Shown here: positions 17,454 to 26,941 of the stretch, one piece after another
How positions within the stretch are numbered: position 1 is the stretch's first letter
Layout: every line of letters starts with the position of its first letter
NCBI GenBank assembly: GCA_021286645.1
Contig: JAJTBZ010000096.1
Span: 1 to 48,368, forward strand
DNA from: Ignavibacteria bacterium
GTDB taxonomy: Bacteria > Bacteroidota > Ignavibacteria > Ignavibacteriales > Ignavibacteriaceae
Length of the DNA stretch: 48,368 nt
Reading direction: 5' to 3'
The notes under the pieces: model-generated
The model's input: only the letters and a program-made list of their open reading frames with translations
Databases searched by the model: none
What the model was told of the DNA's origin: nothing
Translations under genes and position numbers: made by a program

Positions 17454-18959
17454 TTATTTCATTAACATCATTTTGCGGGTAATTGAAACATTACCGGCTT
17501 CTAATCTGTAGAAATAAACACCACTTGCCATACCGTAACCGTTAAAGGTAACTTTCATTGTTCCTGGTTTCTGTACGCCACTGATCAATGTTTCGACTTC
17601 CTGACCCATAATGTTATAGATCTTCAAGCTTACGTTGCCTTCTTTAGGTATAACTACATTAAATGTAGTTGTCGGGTTGAACGGATTTGGATAGTTCTGT
17701 TCAAGAACAAAATCTACAGCCTTTGCAGGAAGTGGATTATATTCAACTGAACGAACGAAGCAGCCAAATCTGTCTGATAATGTAATCAATGTAGCAGGAG
17801 CTAACTGGAAGAAGTGGTTCTGACCAAATCCGCCTTCGTTATCGAGGAAAGTAGATGTTACACCAACGGTGTCACCAGTATAATGGCAACCATATTTATA
17901 TTCAATTTTACCGCCCTGTGAATTTGCAGGCCATGTAATTTTCTTTGAATATACTTTATCATTAGCAGTAACGTCGCCATTTAATCCTTTATCGTTAAGA
18001 ACGATCATTTGAGCAGTATCCCCGCCAATAGTATCAGCAGTTACCCAGTTACCAGCCCAGTTACCAATAGGTTTCGAGCCACCCTTAACACCAACGAATT
18101 GAATTTTGGTAGGATCGAAAATAACACTGGTTTTAGCGTTCATCGGGCTCTTACCCATATCAACCTGGAATAATACAGGGATAGGAGTAGTTGTTATAAC
18201 TGAAGGAGATAAATCAGGAACGATTTCCGGAATTGTAACAGTGCCGCCATCAGCAACATATTTTACCCAACGATCCTGGCCTAATTCCCAACCGCTGTTA
18301 TTGTAATGAGCATCGGGATAAGCTTTGAATTTGAAACGGGTAGAATCGCCTAAAGAACCTTTAATAACTAAAGAGGTTTTAAATCTCTTTACCGGTGAAG
18401 GAACTTCTTTACATTTTCTGTCACCAGAAACATATGTACCTAAGTTATCCCAATCCATACCCATAACTAATAATGAGTCACGATTTGGATCGAAGTAACC
18501 ATCACCAGTACCGTAGAAAGAACGCATGTCAGCGGTAAAGTTAAAGGTATTGGATACAGTAGGTTTATAAACAGAATCATTTGAGAAATAATAAACAGGT
18601 AAAATCTGATTTACTACGTTCTGCAGTTTGAAAGTTCTGTTTGGATCTGGTTCCCAACCATTGTCATTCTTTACGAATTTGAATAAGAAGGTAGAGTCAA
18701 CCCAAGTAGTAGGAATGTTCGCGTTAACTGTGTAGATAGAGTCATTATCGCCATCAGTCAATTTGAATTTATAACCACTCCAGTCACCAGCATCGCCAGC
18801 AGGAGTTTGGAAGTTTCCACGAACACAAATACTGTCTGTGGCCTTGTTGAATAAGCCCTTCTGAAGCTGAATTTTCAAATTTACGCGGAAAGTAACCTGT
18901 ACATTTCCTGCAAATGCGAAAACGCTGAGAAGGACAACAGCCAGTAGAAGCTTTTTCAT
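17454..18959 (-). CDS. Secreted T9SS protein with three starch-binding-like modules (paralogue C)
   Basis: This 501-residue protein has the same plan as paralogue B: a signal peptide (MKKLLLAVVLLSVFAFA), three modules of roughly 110-130 residues (FRVNLKIQLQKGLF, DGDNDSIYTVNAN and NGWEPDPNRTF; DPNRDSLLVMGMDWD and NNSGWELGQDRWVKY; VLFQVDMGKSPMN and PIGNWAGNWVTADTIGGD), and a T9SS C-terminal domain with QNYPNPFNPTTTFNV. The ATG at 18959 is chosen over the in-frame ATG at 18971 because GAGG lies five to six bases before it, overlapping the upstream codon, and because it gives a standard signal peptide. It follows the PorV-like gene by 58 bases and could share its transcript. Confidence 0.87.
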   Translation of the reverse strand: MKKLLLAVVLLSVFAFAGNVQVTFRVNLKIQLQKGLFNKATDSICVRGNFQTPAGDAGDWSGYKFKLTDGDNDSIYTVNANIPTTWVDSTFLFKFVKNDNGWEPDPNRTFKLQNVVNQILPVYYFSNDSVYKPTVSNTFNFTADMRSFYGTGDGYFDPNRDSLLVMGMDWDNLGTYVSGDRKCKEVPSPVKRFKTSLVIKGSLGDSTRFKFKAYPDAHYNNSGWELGQDRWVKYVADGGTVTIPEIVPDLSPSVITTTPIPVLFQVDMGKSPMNAKTSVIFDPTKIQFVGVKGGSKPIGNWAGNWVTADTIGGDTAQMIVLNDKGLNGDVTANDKVYSKKITWPANSQGGKIEYKYGCHYTGDTVGVTSTFLDNEGGFGQNHFFQLAPATLITLSDRFGCFVRSVEYNPLPAKAVDFVLEQNYPNPFNPTTTFNVVIPKEGNVSLKIYNIMGQEVETLISGVQKPGTMKVTFNGYGMASGVYFYRLEAGNVSITRKMMLMK

Positions 18960-18962
18960 ATT

Positions 18963-18971
18963 GTACCTCAT
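18963..18971 (-). promoter_or_regulatory. Ribosome binding site deciding the paralogue C start
   Basis: The minus strand reads ATGAGGTACAATATG. The GAGG core is well spaced for the second ATG (18959), which begins an ideal signal peptide. The first ATG (18971) would make the Shine-Dalgarno sequence part of the coding region and has no such element of its own. Confidence 0.6.
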
Positions 18972-19017
18972 AATTTAGTTAGTAGAGTTAGTAAATATAA
19001 TGCACCTTGCATTGAAA

Positions 19018-20025
19018 TTAAAATCCTATTGTCACAGAAATTTTAGAAATTGCATCAAAACGTTTCATAGTGTTGTAGCTGTAATCAACTTTGGTAAAAT
19101 AACCGCCAAAATCGTATTTTAAGCCTACACCGCCGCAGAAACCTTCTTCAGCATCTTCTTTGAATAATGAATTCCAGCCGGCACGAACCGCGAACATATC
19201 ATTCCAAACAAGTTCACCACCTACATTAAGGTACGATGATTGATTATTCGGATAAACCGCGTCAACGTCCGTTGAAATCTGCCAGTTTTCATTCTTTATT
19301 ACTTCGTAACCTAAACCAACCGTAAACACCAATGGCAAAGGCCAGGTATCGGTATCAAGGCTGCCGGAGATATTTTCGTTATGCCCCGATGAAGCCTTAT
19401 GGTCAATATCAACAATTACTTTAGTGTCTTTACCTTCCAGCTGCATATCCGTACCAAAGTTCGCGATATTCATGCCGATAGAGAGACCTTTTAATTGTGT
19501 GTGGAATAACAACCCAATGTCCATGGCGAAAGCAGACGCGCTCATATGATAGATCTGCTGGCGTATGTATTTTACCGTAGCGCCAACAGAAAACCGGTCG
19601 GTCAGGTTTTTGGCATATGTCAACCCAAGACAAATATCCTGTGCATCCCACCTGTCACCTGTTCCATTCGGGTTTTCTACAGTTGTTACATCTTCTTCAC
19701 CATAATCTAACTGATTAAGACTTAATCCAATAGCATCATTATCTGAAAGCTTATAAACCAGACCAAACCAGTTAAAATGAGTTCCTACCAACCATTCAGA
19801 AAAGCTGGCAGTAAATTCGTTTTTATCGATCCGGGATATTGCACCCGGGTTCCAATAAATCGCACTTGCATCACTGCCTGTAGCAGCGAAGGCACCACCC
19901 ATACCTGTGGCTTTAGGGCCAACAGGTATGGTTAAAAAGTTAGCTGCAGTTGTACCAATTTTGGACTGAGCAAAAACTGATTGCATGGCTGCAAGAACGA
20001 TGATAAGATAAATATACTTTTTCAT
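19018..20025 (-). CDS. PorV/PorQ-family outer-membrane beta-barrel protein
   Basis: This 335-residue protein has a signal peptide (about 1-19, ending FAQS). The family N-terminal block includes ANFLTIPVGPKATGMGGAF, followed by SDASAIYWNPGAIS, as in PorV/PorQ (UPF0164-type) proteins linked to type IX secretion. Alternating hydrophobic strands continue to a terminal VTIGF, ending in Phe as outer-membrane barrels do. PorV works as the shuttle that delivers sorted T9SS cargo to the surface attachment complex. This copy sits between a TonB receptor operon and three T9SS cargo genes, so it may be a dedicated, locus-specific partner. The assignment to PorV rather than PorQ or a FadL-like relative is not certain. 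Confidence 0.85.
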   Translation of the reverse strand: MKKYIYLIIVLAAMQSVFAQSKIGTTAANFLTIPVGPKATGMGGAFAATGSDASAIYWNPGAISRIDKNEFTASFSEWLVGTHFNWFGLVYKLSDNDAIGLSLNQLDYGEEDVTTVENPNGTGDRWDAQDICLGLTYAKNLTDRFSVGATVKYIRQQIYHMSASAFAMDIGLLFHTQLKGLSIGMNIANFGTDMQLEGKDTKVIVDIDHKASSGHNENISGSLDTDTWPLPLVFTVGLGYEVIKNENWQISTDVDAVYPNNQSSYLNVGGELVWNDMFAVRAGWNSLFKEDAEEGFCGGVGLKYDFGGYFTKVDYSYNTMKRFDAISKISVTIGF

Positions 20026-20044
20026 ATTTTACTCCTGCATCCCA

Positions 20045-23000
20045 CTATTTAATAATCGCAATTTTACCGGTTTTCTTGTCACTGAAGCCCTGTGCTTCAA
20101 CAACATAGAAGTAAACACCGAAGGCAACATCAAGACCTTCTCTCGTACGCAAATCCCAATCCAATGTACTGTTAAAGAGATCTGAACCGGTTTCAAGTGT
20201 GCGAATCAAAGTACCGCTTGAAGTATAAATATAAACCTTCGCATTTATCGGGAGGTTCATAAATTTAATTACTCGGGTACCCCTGCCACGTAAACCTGAA
20301 GGTAATGGTGGTTCATATAAGTTTGTCACAACATACGGGTTTGGAACAACTTTAATATCATTCATTTTCGATTTTGCGGTAAACAGATCATAGTATGCCT
20401 GCTTCGTATTGATAATGAAAGCATCCTGTGATGTTAACGGAACAGTAAAGCCTATCCGTAAAGTATCACCAGCTTTTGGTGAGTAAACCGGAAGGTTCTT
20501 CACGTTCGAGGAAAATGTAACCATATACTCAATATCCGTTCCTGCAGCATTGCTCAGGAATATACGGCTATCGGGTGTAACAGTTGTATCTGTAGGATCT
20601 GCCTGCATAAATGCAAATTTGATCTTCTTAGGTGATTTCACATCAGTAACATCCCATATAGAGAAGTTAATTTTTGGTACGAAAGCAACAGAATCAAATC
20701 CACCTTTAATAAATAATTTATTTAAGGTATCAATTGCGTACGATGATTGTTTCGCCTGATTTTCAAATCTGAATTCATATTTCTTCGGGGCACGGTATAC
20801 CGGATAATTTGGAGTAAACCATGTAATGGAATACTGTGTTGATGCGATTGGAGTAAATTTACCAACCGTATCTTTAACATTTGTAAGATTCCAGAATATG
20901 GTATCTACCTGAATGTAATTTGGCGATTTCCAGCTGCTATCCATCTTAATAGCTAAACCACTGAAAATCTGGCCGTCCCTTGCATCAAAATAGGTTCCAT
21001 CTGTTAATAGATAATTTTTCGTAACCGTATCCTGAATGCTATAGCTTACAGCAACCGGTCCCTGCATTACAGAATCTTTGGTACCATAAGCTACCGGTAT
21101 ATATTTATCCTTAAAGGTTACTTTAAGAACACCACTTGGCACACGTTTCGAATCAACAATGCTGAACGTAGGAGCATGGTCGCTACCGCCTGAAACACGA
21201 GTTACATTATCGTTTCCGGTAGGTGCAACATATCCATTTGAAGGCGGGGCCGGAATAACTGCCAGGGCATTCTTTTCAAATGTGTATGTACCATACGCAT
21301 CACGAGAAATTGCACCCTGAATAGAATTTTCTTTCGGGTATGTCATACCATCATTTTTTCCATGATCATACGCGGTAAGGCAATAGAAATACTTTAACCC
21401 GGGTTTTACATCTGTATCAACATATTTATGAACTATACCACGGTCATCACCCAAAAATGGTGAGAAACCATTGTATAAAGAAGCTAACATCGGGCTTAAT
21501 GCATAGAAACCTGTAATGCTGTTCGCCAAATCCCATTGTTGGATTTCTTTGTATGCAACGGCATTGCCGCGAGCATCGGTTACAGTAAATACATCAGAGA
21601 AATCATATGAATTACTCTTATATAATTTGTAACCTTCAAAATCTTTTTCATGAGTTATATGGTCAATAGAAGCTTCAGCTTCTGCATCCCAATACAATGT
21701 AACTGATTTACCATCTGTCGAAGCAGACAATGTTGGTGTTGAAGGAGGTAACGGGAACGTATAGTTCGCGTTATAAATAATCTGTACAACTTTTTTAATA
21801 CGCATTACGTCTGCAAGGTTTTCGCCAAATGCCAACGCGAGTGAGAAGCGTTCAGTTGCCTTCGATAATAACGGGAAGTAGCCGGTTCCATATAGGAAGT
21901 CACCGTCTTCACCGCGAATTGCAATGTTATTCACGATGTTATCAGGTGTTTCGAACAAACCGGGTGTCATCTGACTCCAGGTTAATTCATCATCAGCCAT
22001 TTTTACCGTGCCTGCACCTTTAAAGTACTTGAACGATGTAAGGCCAAGCTGATCTGATTCATGAATATCTTTTTCGTCAAAGTTAGGCTCGCCATGTGTA
22101 GGAATACCATCTCCCTCACCCGGATCGTGAGTATTAGCTTTACCATCTTTACCTACGTCATCAAGCAACGTCCAGTCAAGATCATTATCAATATTATCAT
22201 CACGACGCTCATCAACCATTTGTGCTTTGGTCATTCCATGTAAATAATCGATGTATTGTGTTGCGTTAATAGTATCAATAAGTGTAACGCCTGCTGCTGA
22301 TTTTTTGAATTGGCGATAATGAACAGTATAATTCTCGTCAATTATACCATCCAAATCGTTATCTATTCCATCATATGCATTCGGGTTTACATAACTACCG
22401 TTTAATCCCATTTTCAGGTCACCTTCTACTAAAACTGTCTGACCCGAAACGAGATTCATTATCGTACCCATTGATTTTACAGTTACATTATCTCCCTTAA
22501 CGGTAATAACTGTATCCGGTTTTGTCAATGAGTTATCAACAATAACACCATCAGTTGTTGGAACTGTATATAATGTTCTCTTAAATGTTTCCTTGTTTAT
22601 CAGAACGACCTTGTCACCTTTCGTAAATACCCGACCGACAAAATCGTTAGGTGTAAAGAATGGTGCTGTTGATGCAAACTGCGAGTTATCATGGTCATTA
22701 TCTATACCATCGTAACCGTTGCCCGGCGATTCCAGAAAAGCATAAGCAATATAACCGACAGTATGCGGATCGGGAAGCCAACGCGGGTTAGCAGCCGGAT
22801 CAATATAATTATCATAATCCCATGTATAGGTGATTGATTCTTTAATTTCAAAGAATGAAGCATCATCATCATATTCACGGCCTTCAATACCAACATAAGT
22901 ACCTACCAACAAACCGAACACCGCTTTGTCATATGTAGTAGTACCATCATTTTGAATATTGTATAACCAGAACAGTACATTCTGTGCAACCGGGTCACCG

Positions 23001-23725
23001 CCCCATTGCAAACCGCGTACACTTACCTGAATACCCTGGCCTCTACGAGCAGGATCTGTGGAGTCAGGAGTGAATCCTAATTTACCGAAATAGGTAATAT
23101 CATCATTATCATCCATCCAGTAATAGCTTTCCTGGGTAGGTGATTTTTCACGTCCCCGGCCAAAATAACCATTCCAGTCTACTTTTGGGATATAGCCATC
23201 TTTATCGCCATGGGCTTCAGTAAAACCAGTATAATCCGGTTTATCCGGCCAAACCATTGGCCAGGATTTTAATAAATGACTCATCGCGACGCCGTAGGTA
23301 GCTCCGGTATATGCTGGATTAAAAAATCCTCCGATAGGTTCAAAACCAGAGAACTGGCCTGAGACTTCTTTACCTCCACCCGGGCGTTCAACCGCGGTAA
23401 TGATACTTACATGGTGAGTATCCAATACTGCGTTGTTTGTATCTTTCGGATAATGTTTTATCGGGAGCTGTAACCCAATAATAGGAGAAACATCACCCAC
23501 ATAACCATTATTATCGTACTTCCATGCACCACGGGGGTTCAACGTGGATGGTTGTGCAATAACACCATAGTTCGTGAAAACCGTATGAACCAAATTACCA
23601 TTATGCAGACCAACTCTACGATTAAGAATCGATCCGCGTGAGGTAATCGGCGTTTCCTGAGCCTGCATAAACTCAGGAATTAACACGAAACCAATCATTA
23701 ATAAAAATAAAAGTCTTTTACTCAT
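20045..23725 (-). CDS. Large exported surface protein with Asp-rich calcium-binding-like repeats, Fn3 segment and T9SS-like C terminus
   Basis: This 1226-residue protein has a signal peptide (about 1-22). The N-terminal part (about 30-330) is a family I do not recognise. Two DGIDND-type Asp-rich segments (about 355 and 452) and a third variant (about 505-550) resemble calcium-binding thrombospondin type 3-like loops. A fibronectin type III-like region is seen near 705-790 (PPSTPTLSASTDGKSVTLYW). The C terminus (about 1120-1226; VVPNPYV, KFMNLPINAKVYIYTSSG, FGVYFYVVEAQG) matches the T9SS type A sorting-domain pattern, with VPNPYV instead of QNYPNPFNP. It lies 21 bases after the TonB receptor gene and 19 before the PorV-like gene. 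The inferred role is a receptor-associated surface protein, possibly the functional counterpart of SusD. Confidence 0.8.
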   Translation of the reverse strand: MSKRLLFLLMIGFVLIPEFMQAQETPITSRGSILNRRVGLHNGNLVHTVFTNYGVIAQPSTLNPRGAWKYDNNGYVGDVSPIIGLQLPIKHYPKDTNNAVLDTHHVSIITAVERPGGGKEVSGQFSGFEPIGGFFNPAYTGATYGVAMSHLLKSWPMVWPDKPDYTGFTEAHGDKDGYIPKVDWNGYFGRGREKSPTQESYYWMDDNDDITYFGKLGFTPDSTDPARRGQGIQVSVRGLQWGGDPVAQNVLFWLYNIQNDGTTTYDKAVFGLLVGTYVGIEGREYDDDASFFEIKESITYTWDYDNYIDPAANPRWLPDPHTVGYIAYAFLESPGNGYDGIDNDHDNSQFASTAPFFTPNDFVGRVFTKGDKVVLINKETFKRTLYTVPTTDGVIVDNSLTKPDTVITVKGDNVTVKSMGTIMNLVSGQTVLVEGDLKMGLNGSYVNPNAYDGIDNDLDGIIDENYTVHYRQFKKSAAGVTLIDTINATQYIDYLHGMTKAQMVDERRDDNIDNDLDWTLLDDVGKDGKANTHDPGEGDGIPTHGEPNFDEKDIHESDQLGLTSFKYFKGAGTVKMADDELTWSQMTPGLFETPDNIVNNIAIRGEDGDFLYGTGYFPLLSKATERFSLALAFGENLADVMRIKKVVQIIYNANYTFPLPPSTPTLSASTDGKSVTLYWDAEAEASIDHITHEKDFEGYKLYKSNSYDFSDVFTVTDARGNAVAYKEIQQWDLANSITGFYALSPMLASLYNGFSPFLGDDRGIVHKYVDTDVKPGLKYFYCLTAYDHGKNDGMTYPKENSIQGAISRDAYGTYTFEKNALAVIPAPPSNGYVAPTGNDNVTRVSGGSDHAPTFSIVDSKRVPSGVLKVTFKDKYIPVAYGTKDSVMQGPVAVSYSIQDTVTKNYLLTDGTYFDARDGQIFSGLAIKMDSSWKSPNYIQVDTIFWNLTNVKDTVGKFTPIASTQYSITWFTPNYPVYRAPKKYEFRFENQAKQSSYAIDTLNKLFIKGGFDSVAFVPKINFSIWDVTDVKSPKKIKFAFMQADPTDTTVTPDSRIFLSNAAGTDIEYMVTFSSNVKNLPVYSPKAGDTLRIGFTVPLTSQDAFIINTKQAYYDLFTAKSKMNDIKVVPNPYVVTNLYEPPLPSGLRGRGTRVIKFMNLPINAKVYIYTSSGTLIRTLETGSDLFNSTLDWDLRTREGLDVAFGVYFYVVEAQGFSDKKTGKIAIIK

Positions 23726-23746
23726 TTCATTAATTCCTGTTTTATA

Positions 23747-26509
23747 CTAAAAAGAGAACTTGGCACCGAACTCAACGCGGCGAGGTTCGGAGTACCAATC
23801 CGGACGTTTATAGTAATCCTGAACTGTATTGATAATATCGGGGCGGGCACCTATAGAATTTTTAATATTAATTGTATAGCCTGCACGACCGCTGTCACTA
23901 TAAACATCATATTCGTTTTCTTTATCAAACAAGTTAAATACACGTAAGAAGAAACCGAGCTTATAGCTGCCTAATTGAAAATCTTTATATGCCTTAAAAT
24001 CGACATTAAAAAATCCGGGTTTAGTTTCCGCGTTGGTTAACAAATCAGAAATATTCATTGATTGACTTGGTGTATATGGGAAACCACTACCATACTGAGC
24101 AATAAAGCTAAAGCCCCACAGATCAGATGATTCATAATTAAACGTGATATTTAACGTATGAGTCTGATCCTGTCCTAATTTAATAATTTGCATTTCAGGT
24201 AACTGACCGTTCTGTACCTGATTAAAACTGGTTTTTGGATCGGTTGCATTACCTTTTGCCGACTGCAATGTATAATCCAAAGAAGCTGACCAATTGTTAG
24301 TTAAGCGTTTATTAATCGAAACAATAATACCACGCACAAAACCGAAATCGCTATTTGAATATTGCGCGTAGGTGCTCGTACCACCATACATCTGAATTAC
24401 TGCGCTGCTTGTTCCAACCAGATTTCTGATATCACGGAAGTAACCTGTTAAATCCATTGATATATCATCGGAAAGAGCAGTCTGCAAACCAACTTCACCA
24501 CTAATTGTCGATTCAGGCTTTAGATCCGGGTTACCCGCGATACGGCCGTTCAGACCTGTGCTGTGATCCATCTTATAGTTTGGATTCGTGAAGAGGAGTT
24601 CAAAACTGGGGATTTGGAAAAAGTGACCGTAAGAGAAGTGTACAACAGATTTATCGGTAATGGGGAAAGCTACACCAAGACGAGGGCTAAACTGGTGCTT
24701 AACTGTTGGTGATTTATACCAATATGTATAGCGTTGAGACAGAGAAACTGCTGTATCACTATTATTCGGGTTACGTGGCAGCATGATATCAGGATCTGTA
24801 GGATCATTTAAAATATATCCATCAGATTTGAAATAATCATAACGAATACCGACGTTAACAATCATTTCGTTTAATTCGATTTTATCTTGCAGATAAGCAG
24901 AAAATTCCGTTGGTTTTCTTGAATAAACATCATAACGCAGATAATCGGCCGGATTGTTTTGGTCCGGAACAATTAATTTAACATAAGGATTGCCACCGCC
25001 AACTACCAAACGAGGATCTGCTACATCAAGAGCCTGATAAGGTGTTATATCAGAATAATCTAATTTATGCGAATTAAATTCGAAACCACCTTTAATTTGG
25101 TGTATAGGAGTAACTTGCGATGTTAAATCGAATTTCACGCCAACCATACCGGTAGAACGTGAGAAATGTTGAGTCTTAATACCACCGGTATGGAAGCTAT
25201 AAATATAATAGTCATCCATTAAGACCGAGTTGACATAATTTGGATCTGTCATCGATTCATATGCATAATGGTAGTATTTTTTGTAGATATACGATAAGTT
25301 TAATTGATAAAACGTATTGCTGCCGAGGGTGTGAGTAAGTCCCAAAATATTCGTATTACTTTCTCTATGACGTTTAAAATCACCATCGGGTGCAAGCTGC
25401 ATCAGATAATCATAATCTCTGTATTGAACTCTCTCATACAGATAATTAAATGAAAGTTTCATGGTAGGAATAATCTTCCAGGTAACTTTTCCCTGCCCAT
25501 TAACTTTTTCATTAAAGTTCATCGAGATTATTTTATGATCGCCATCGCGATTAACAATCCATTGAATTGAACTGTTTGCAGGGTAATCAGGATTCTTCCA
25601 AATTACGTTATACGGGTTAAAAGCACGTTCGCCTTTTAACCAGCCATCAAAATAGATATAACGCAAATTTGTATAGAAAGTGAGTTTATCTGCAATAATA
25701 GGGCCGCTAAAAGAACCTTCCAGATTTCTGATAGCAAGCGGGTTAACCTTATCAACGGCACGGAATAAATCAGTATGATTACTGACATTATCACCGATAT
25801 AGGCTAAAACCTGTCCCGCGTATTTATTATCACCATCTTTTGTAGCGATATTTACATAACCGGAAAGAGCCTTACCGTATTCAGCATTGAACGCGCCAGA
25901 AACGAATTGCAACTCCTGAATTGAGTTTGCATTCACATCTATAACAGAAGAGCCGTCATAAACGTCTGTTACTGGAACGCCATCGATGGCATAAACAACT
26001 TCACCGGCACGGCCACCGCGGACTTTACCGCCAACCATACCAGCTTTTAATTTCAACACATCCTGAAATTCGGTAACCGGTAACGCAGCAATATCTTCAG
26101 CGCCAACAATAGCTGTTGATGCAGTAAGATCTTTTGTAACCAAAGGCCGTTCAGCAACCACTACCACTTCTTTGCTGAGTTGAAGTGTCGCATCAGACAA
26201 CTTAAAATCAACCTTCGCGGTAAGATCTATAGAAACTCGAACATTGGAAACTGCGCTTGGGCTAAAACCGATAGCAGAAGCTTTAATTGTGTACGTCCCG
26301 GGTCGGACATTGAGGATTGAATAATAACCATCGACATCTGTCGCAGCGCCTTGTTTGGTTCCTTCAATAACTACATTCACAAAGGGCAAACCTTCACCGG
26401 TTTTAGAATCGGTAATTCTACCGGCGATTTTACCTGATTGTGCAAAAAGTACTTGTGGAACTACAATAAAGGCAAAGAACAGTAATAAGCCTCGTAGCTT
26501 AGAACTCAT
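23747..26509 (-). CDS. TonB-dependent receptor with N-terminal carboxypeptidase-regulatory-like domain
   Basis: This 920-residue outer-membrane transporter has a signal peptide (about 1-23, ending FAQ), a carboxypeptidase-regulatory-like beta-sandwich (about 26-105; GRITDSKTGEGLPFVNV, YTIKASAIGFSPS), a possible TonB box (KEVVVVAERP, about 114-123), a plug domain (about 125-235; VYAIDGVPV, FNAEYGKALSGYVNIAT) and a 22-strand-type barrel to the terminal AKFSF. The layout is the SusC-like type, although no SusD homologue follows. It uses ATP-independent TonB energy to import large substrates. GGAGG lies 4 bases before the ATG. It is the first gene of a run through the large surface protein and PorV-like barrel. 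Confidence 0.93.
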   Translation of the reverse strand: MSSKLRGLLLFFAFIVVPQVLFAQSGKIAGRITDSKTGEGLPFVNVVIEGTKQGAATDVDGYYSILNVRPGTYTIKASAIGFSPSAVSNVRVSIDLTAKVDFKLSDATLQLSKEVVVVAERPLVTKDLTASTAIVGAEDIAALPVTEFQDVLKLKAGMVGGKVRGGRAGEVVYAIDGVPVTDVYDGSSVIDVNANSIQELQFVSGAFNAEYGKALSGYVNIATKDGDNKYAGQVLAYIGDNVSNHTDLFRAVDKVNPLAIRNLEGSFSGPIIADKLTFYTNLRYIYFDGWLKGERAFNPYNVIWKNPDYPANSSIQWIVNRDGDHKIISMNFNEKVNGQGKVTWKIIPTMKLSFNYLYERVQYRDYDYLMQLAPDGDFKRHRESNTNILGLTHTLGSNTFYQLNLSYIYKKYYHYAYESMTDPNYVNSVLMDDYYIYSFHTGGIKTQHFSRSTGMVGVKFDLTSQVTPIHQIKGGFEFNSHKLDYSDITPYQALDVADPRLVVGGGNPYVKLIVPDQNNPADYLRYDVYSRKPTEFSAYLQDKIELNEMIVNVGIRYDYFKSDGYILNDPTDPDIMLPRNPNNSDTAVSLSQRYTYWYKSPTVKHQFSPRLGVAFPITDKSVVHFSYGHFFQIPSFELLFTNPNYKMDHSTGLNGRIAGNPDLKPESTISGEVGLQTALSDDISMDLTGYFRDIRNLVGTSSAVIQMYGGTSTYAQYSNSDFGFVRGIIVSINKRLTNNWSASLDYTLQSAKGNATDPKTSFNQVQNGQLPEMQIIKLGQDQTHTLNITFNYESSDLWGFSFIAQYGSGFPYTPSQSMNISDLLTNAETKPGFFNVDFKAYKDFQLGSYKLGFFLRVFNLFDKENEYDVYSDSGRAGYTINIKNSIGARPDIINTVQDYYKRPDWYSEPRRVEFGAKFSF

Positions 26510-26941
26510 AGTGCCTCCGAACTAATGTGAAATATGCTAACTAAAAGTAATACTAAAATATAATAGCAATCTAATTTAGTTAGTTTGCTTATCGTGAGCA
26601 AGTGTTAATTTTCCGAGTACGTTTTCGCCTAAATTAATAAGGCCTCAGAAATTATTCCCTAATTTTTTTCAGATGAGGGGTGCGCTAATTTTCATGATTA
26701 ATTTGTTGTTTCAACCAACTATTAATTTAATTGGAAATTTGACCCGTTTTACAAATTTTTGCATAAATCGCAAAACTGTTTCTTTGTAATATCACCTGTT
26801 TTAATAAACTGCCGAATGTGGAAAAATACGTCCCGTTATTTATTTTTCTCGAAATATCTGAGTATTTTACCAATGTATTTTTTTAACTATTTTGTACTTT
26901 TATCAAAAAAAACGTTAAGTAATCCAGATTGAGGAGATAAA
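26510..26941. promoter_or_regulatory. 432-base divergent intergenic region between the TonB receptor and malQ
   Basis: This AT-rich spacer has no convincing ORF. It must contain promoters for both directions. Visible elements are GGAGG (26514-26518) for the receptor, GAGGAG (26931-26936) for malQ, and a 9-bp inverted repeat CTAACTAAA/TTTAGTTAG (26537-26545 and 26575-26583) in the leader or promoter of the receptor. I could not identify an unambiguous -10/-35 or Bacteroidetes-type -7/-33 pair. Confidence 0.5.

Noticed and set aside
26637-26690. Possible hairpin (CCTCA/TGAGG) in the divergent spacer
   Set aside because: The arms are only five bases with a long AT-rich loop and no T tract, so I do not call a terminator or riboswitch.
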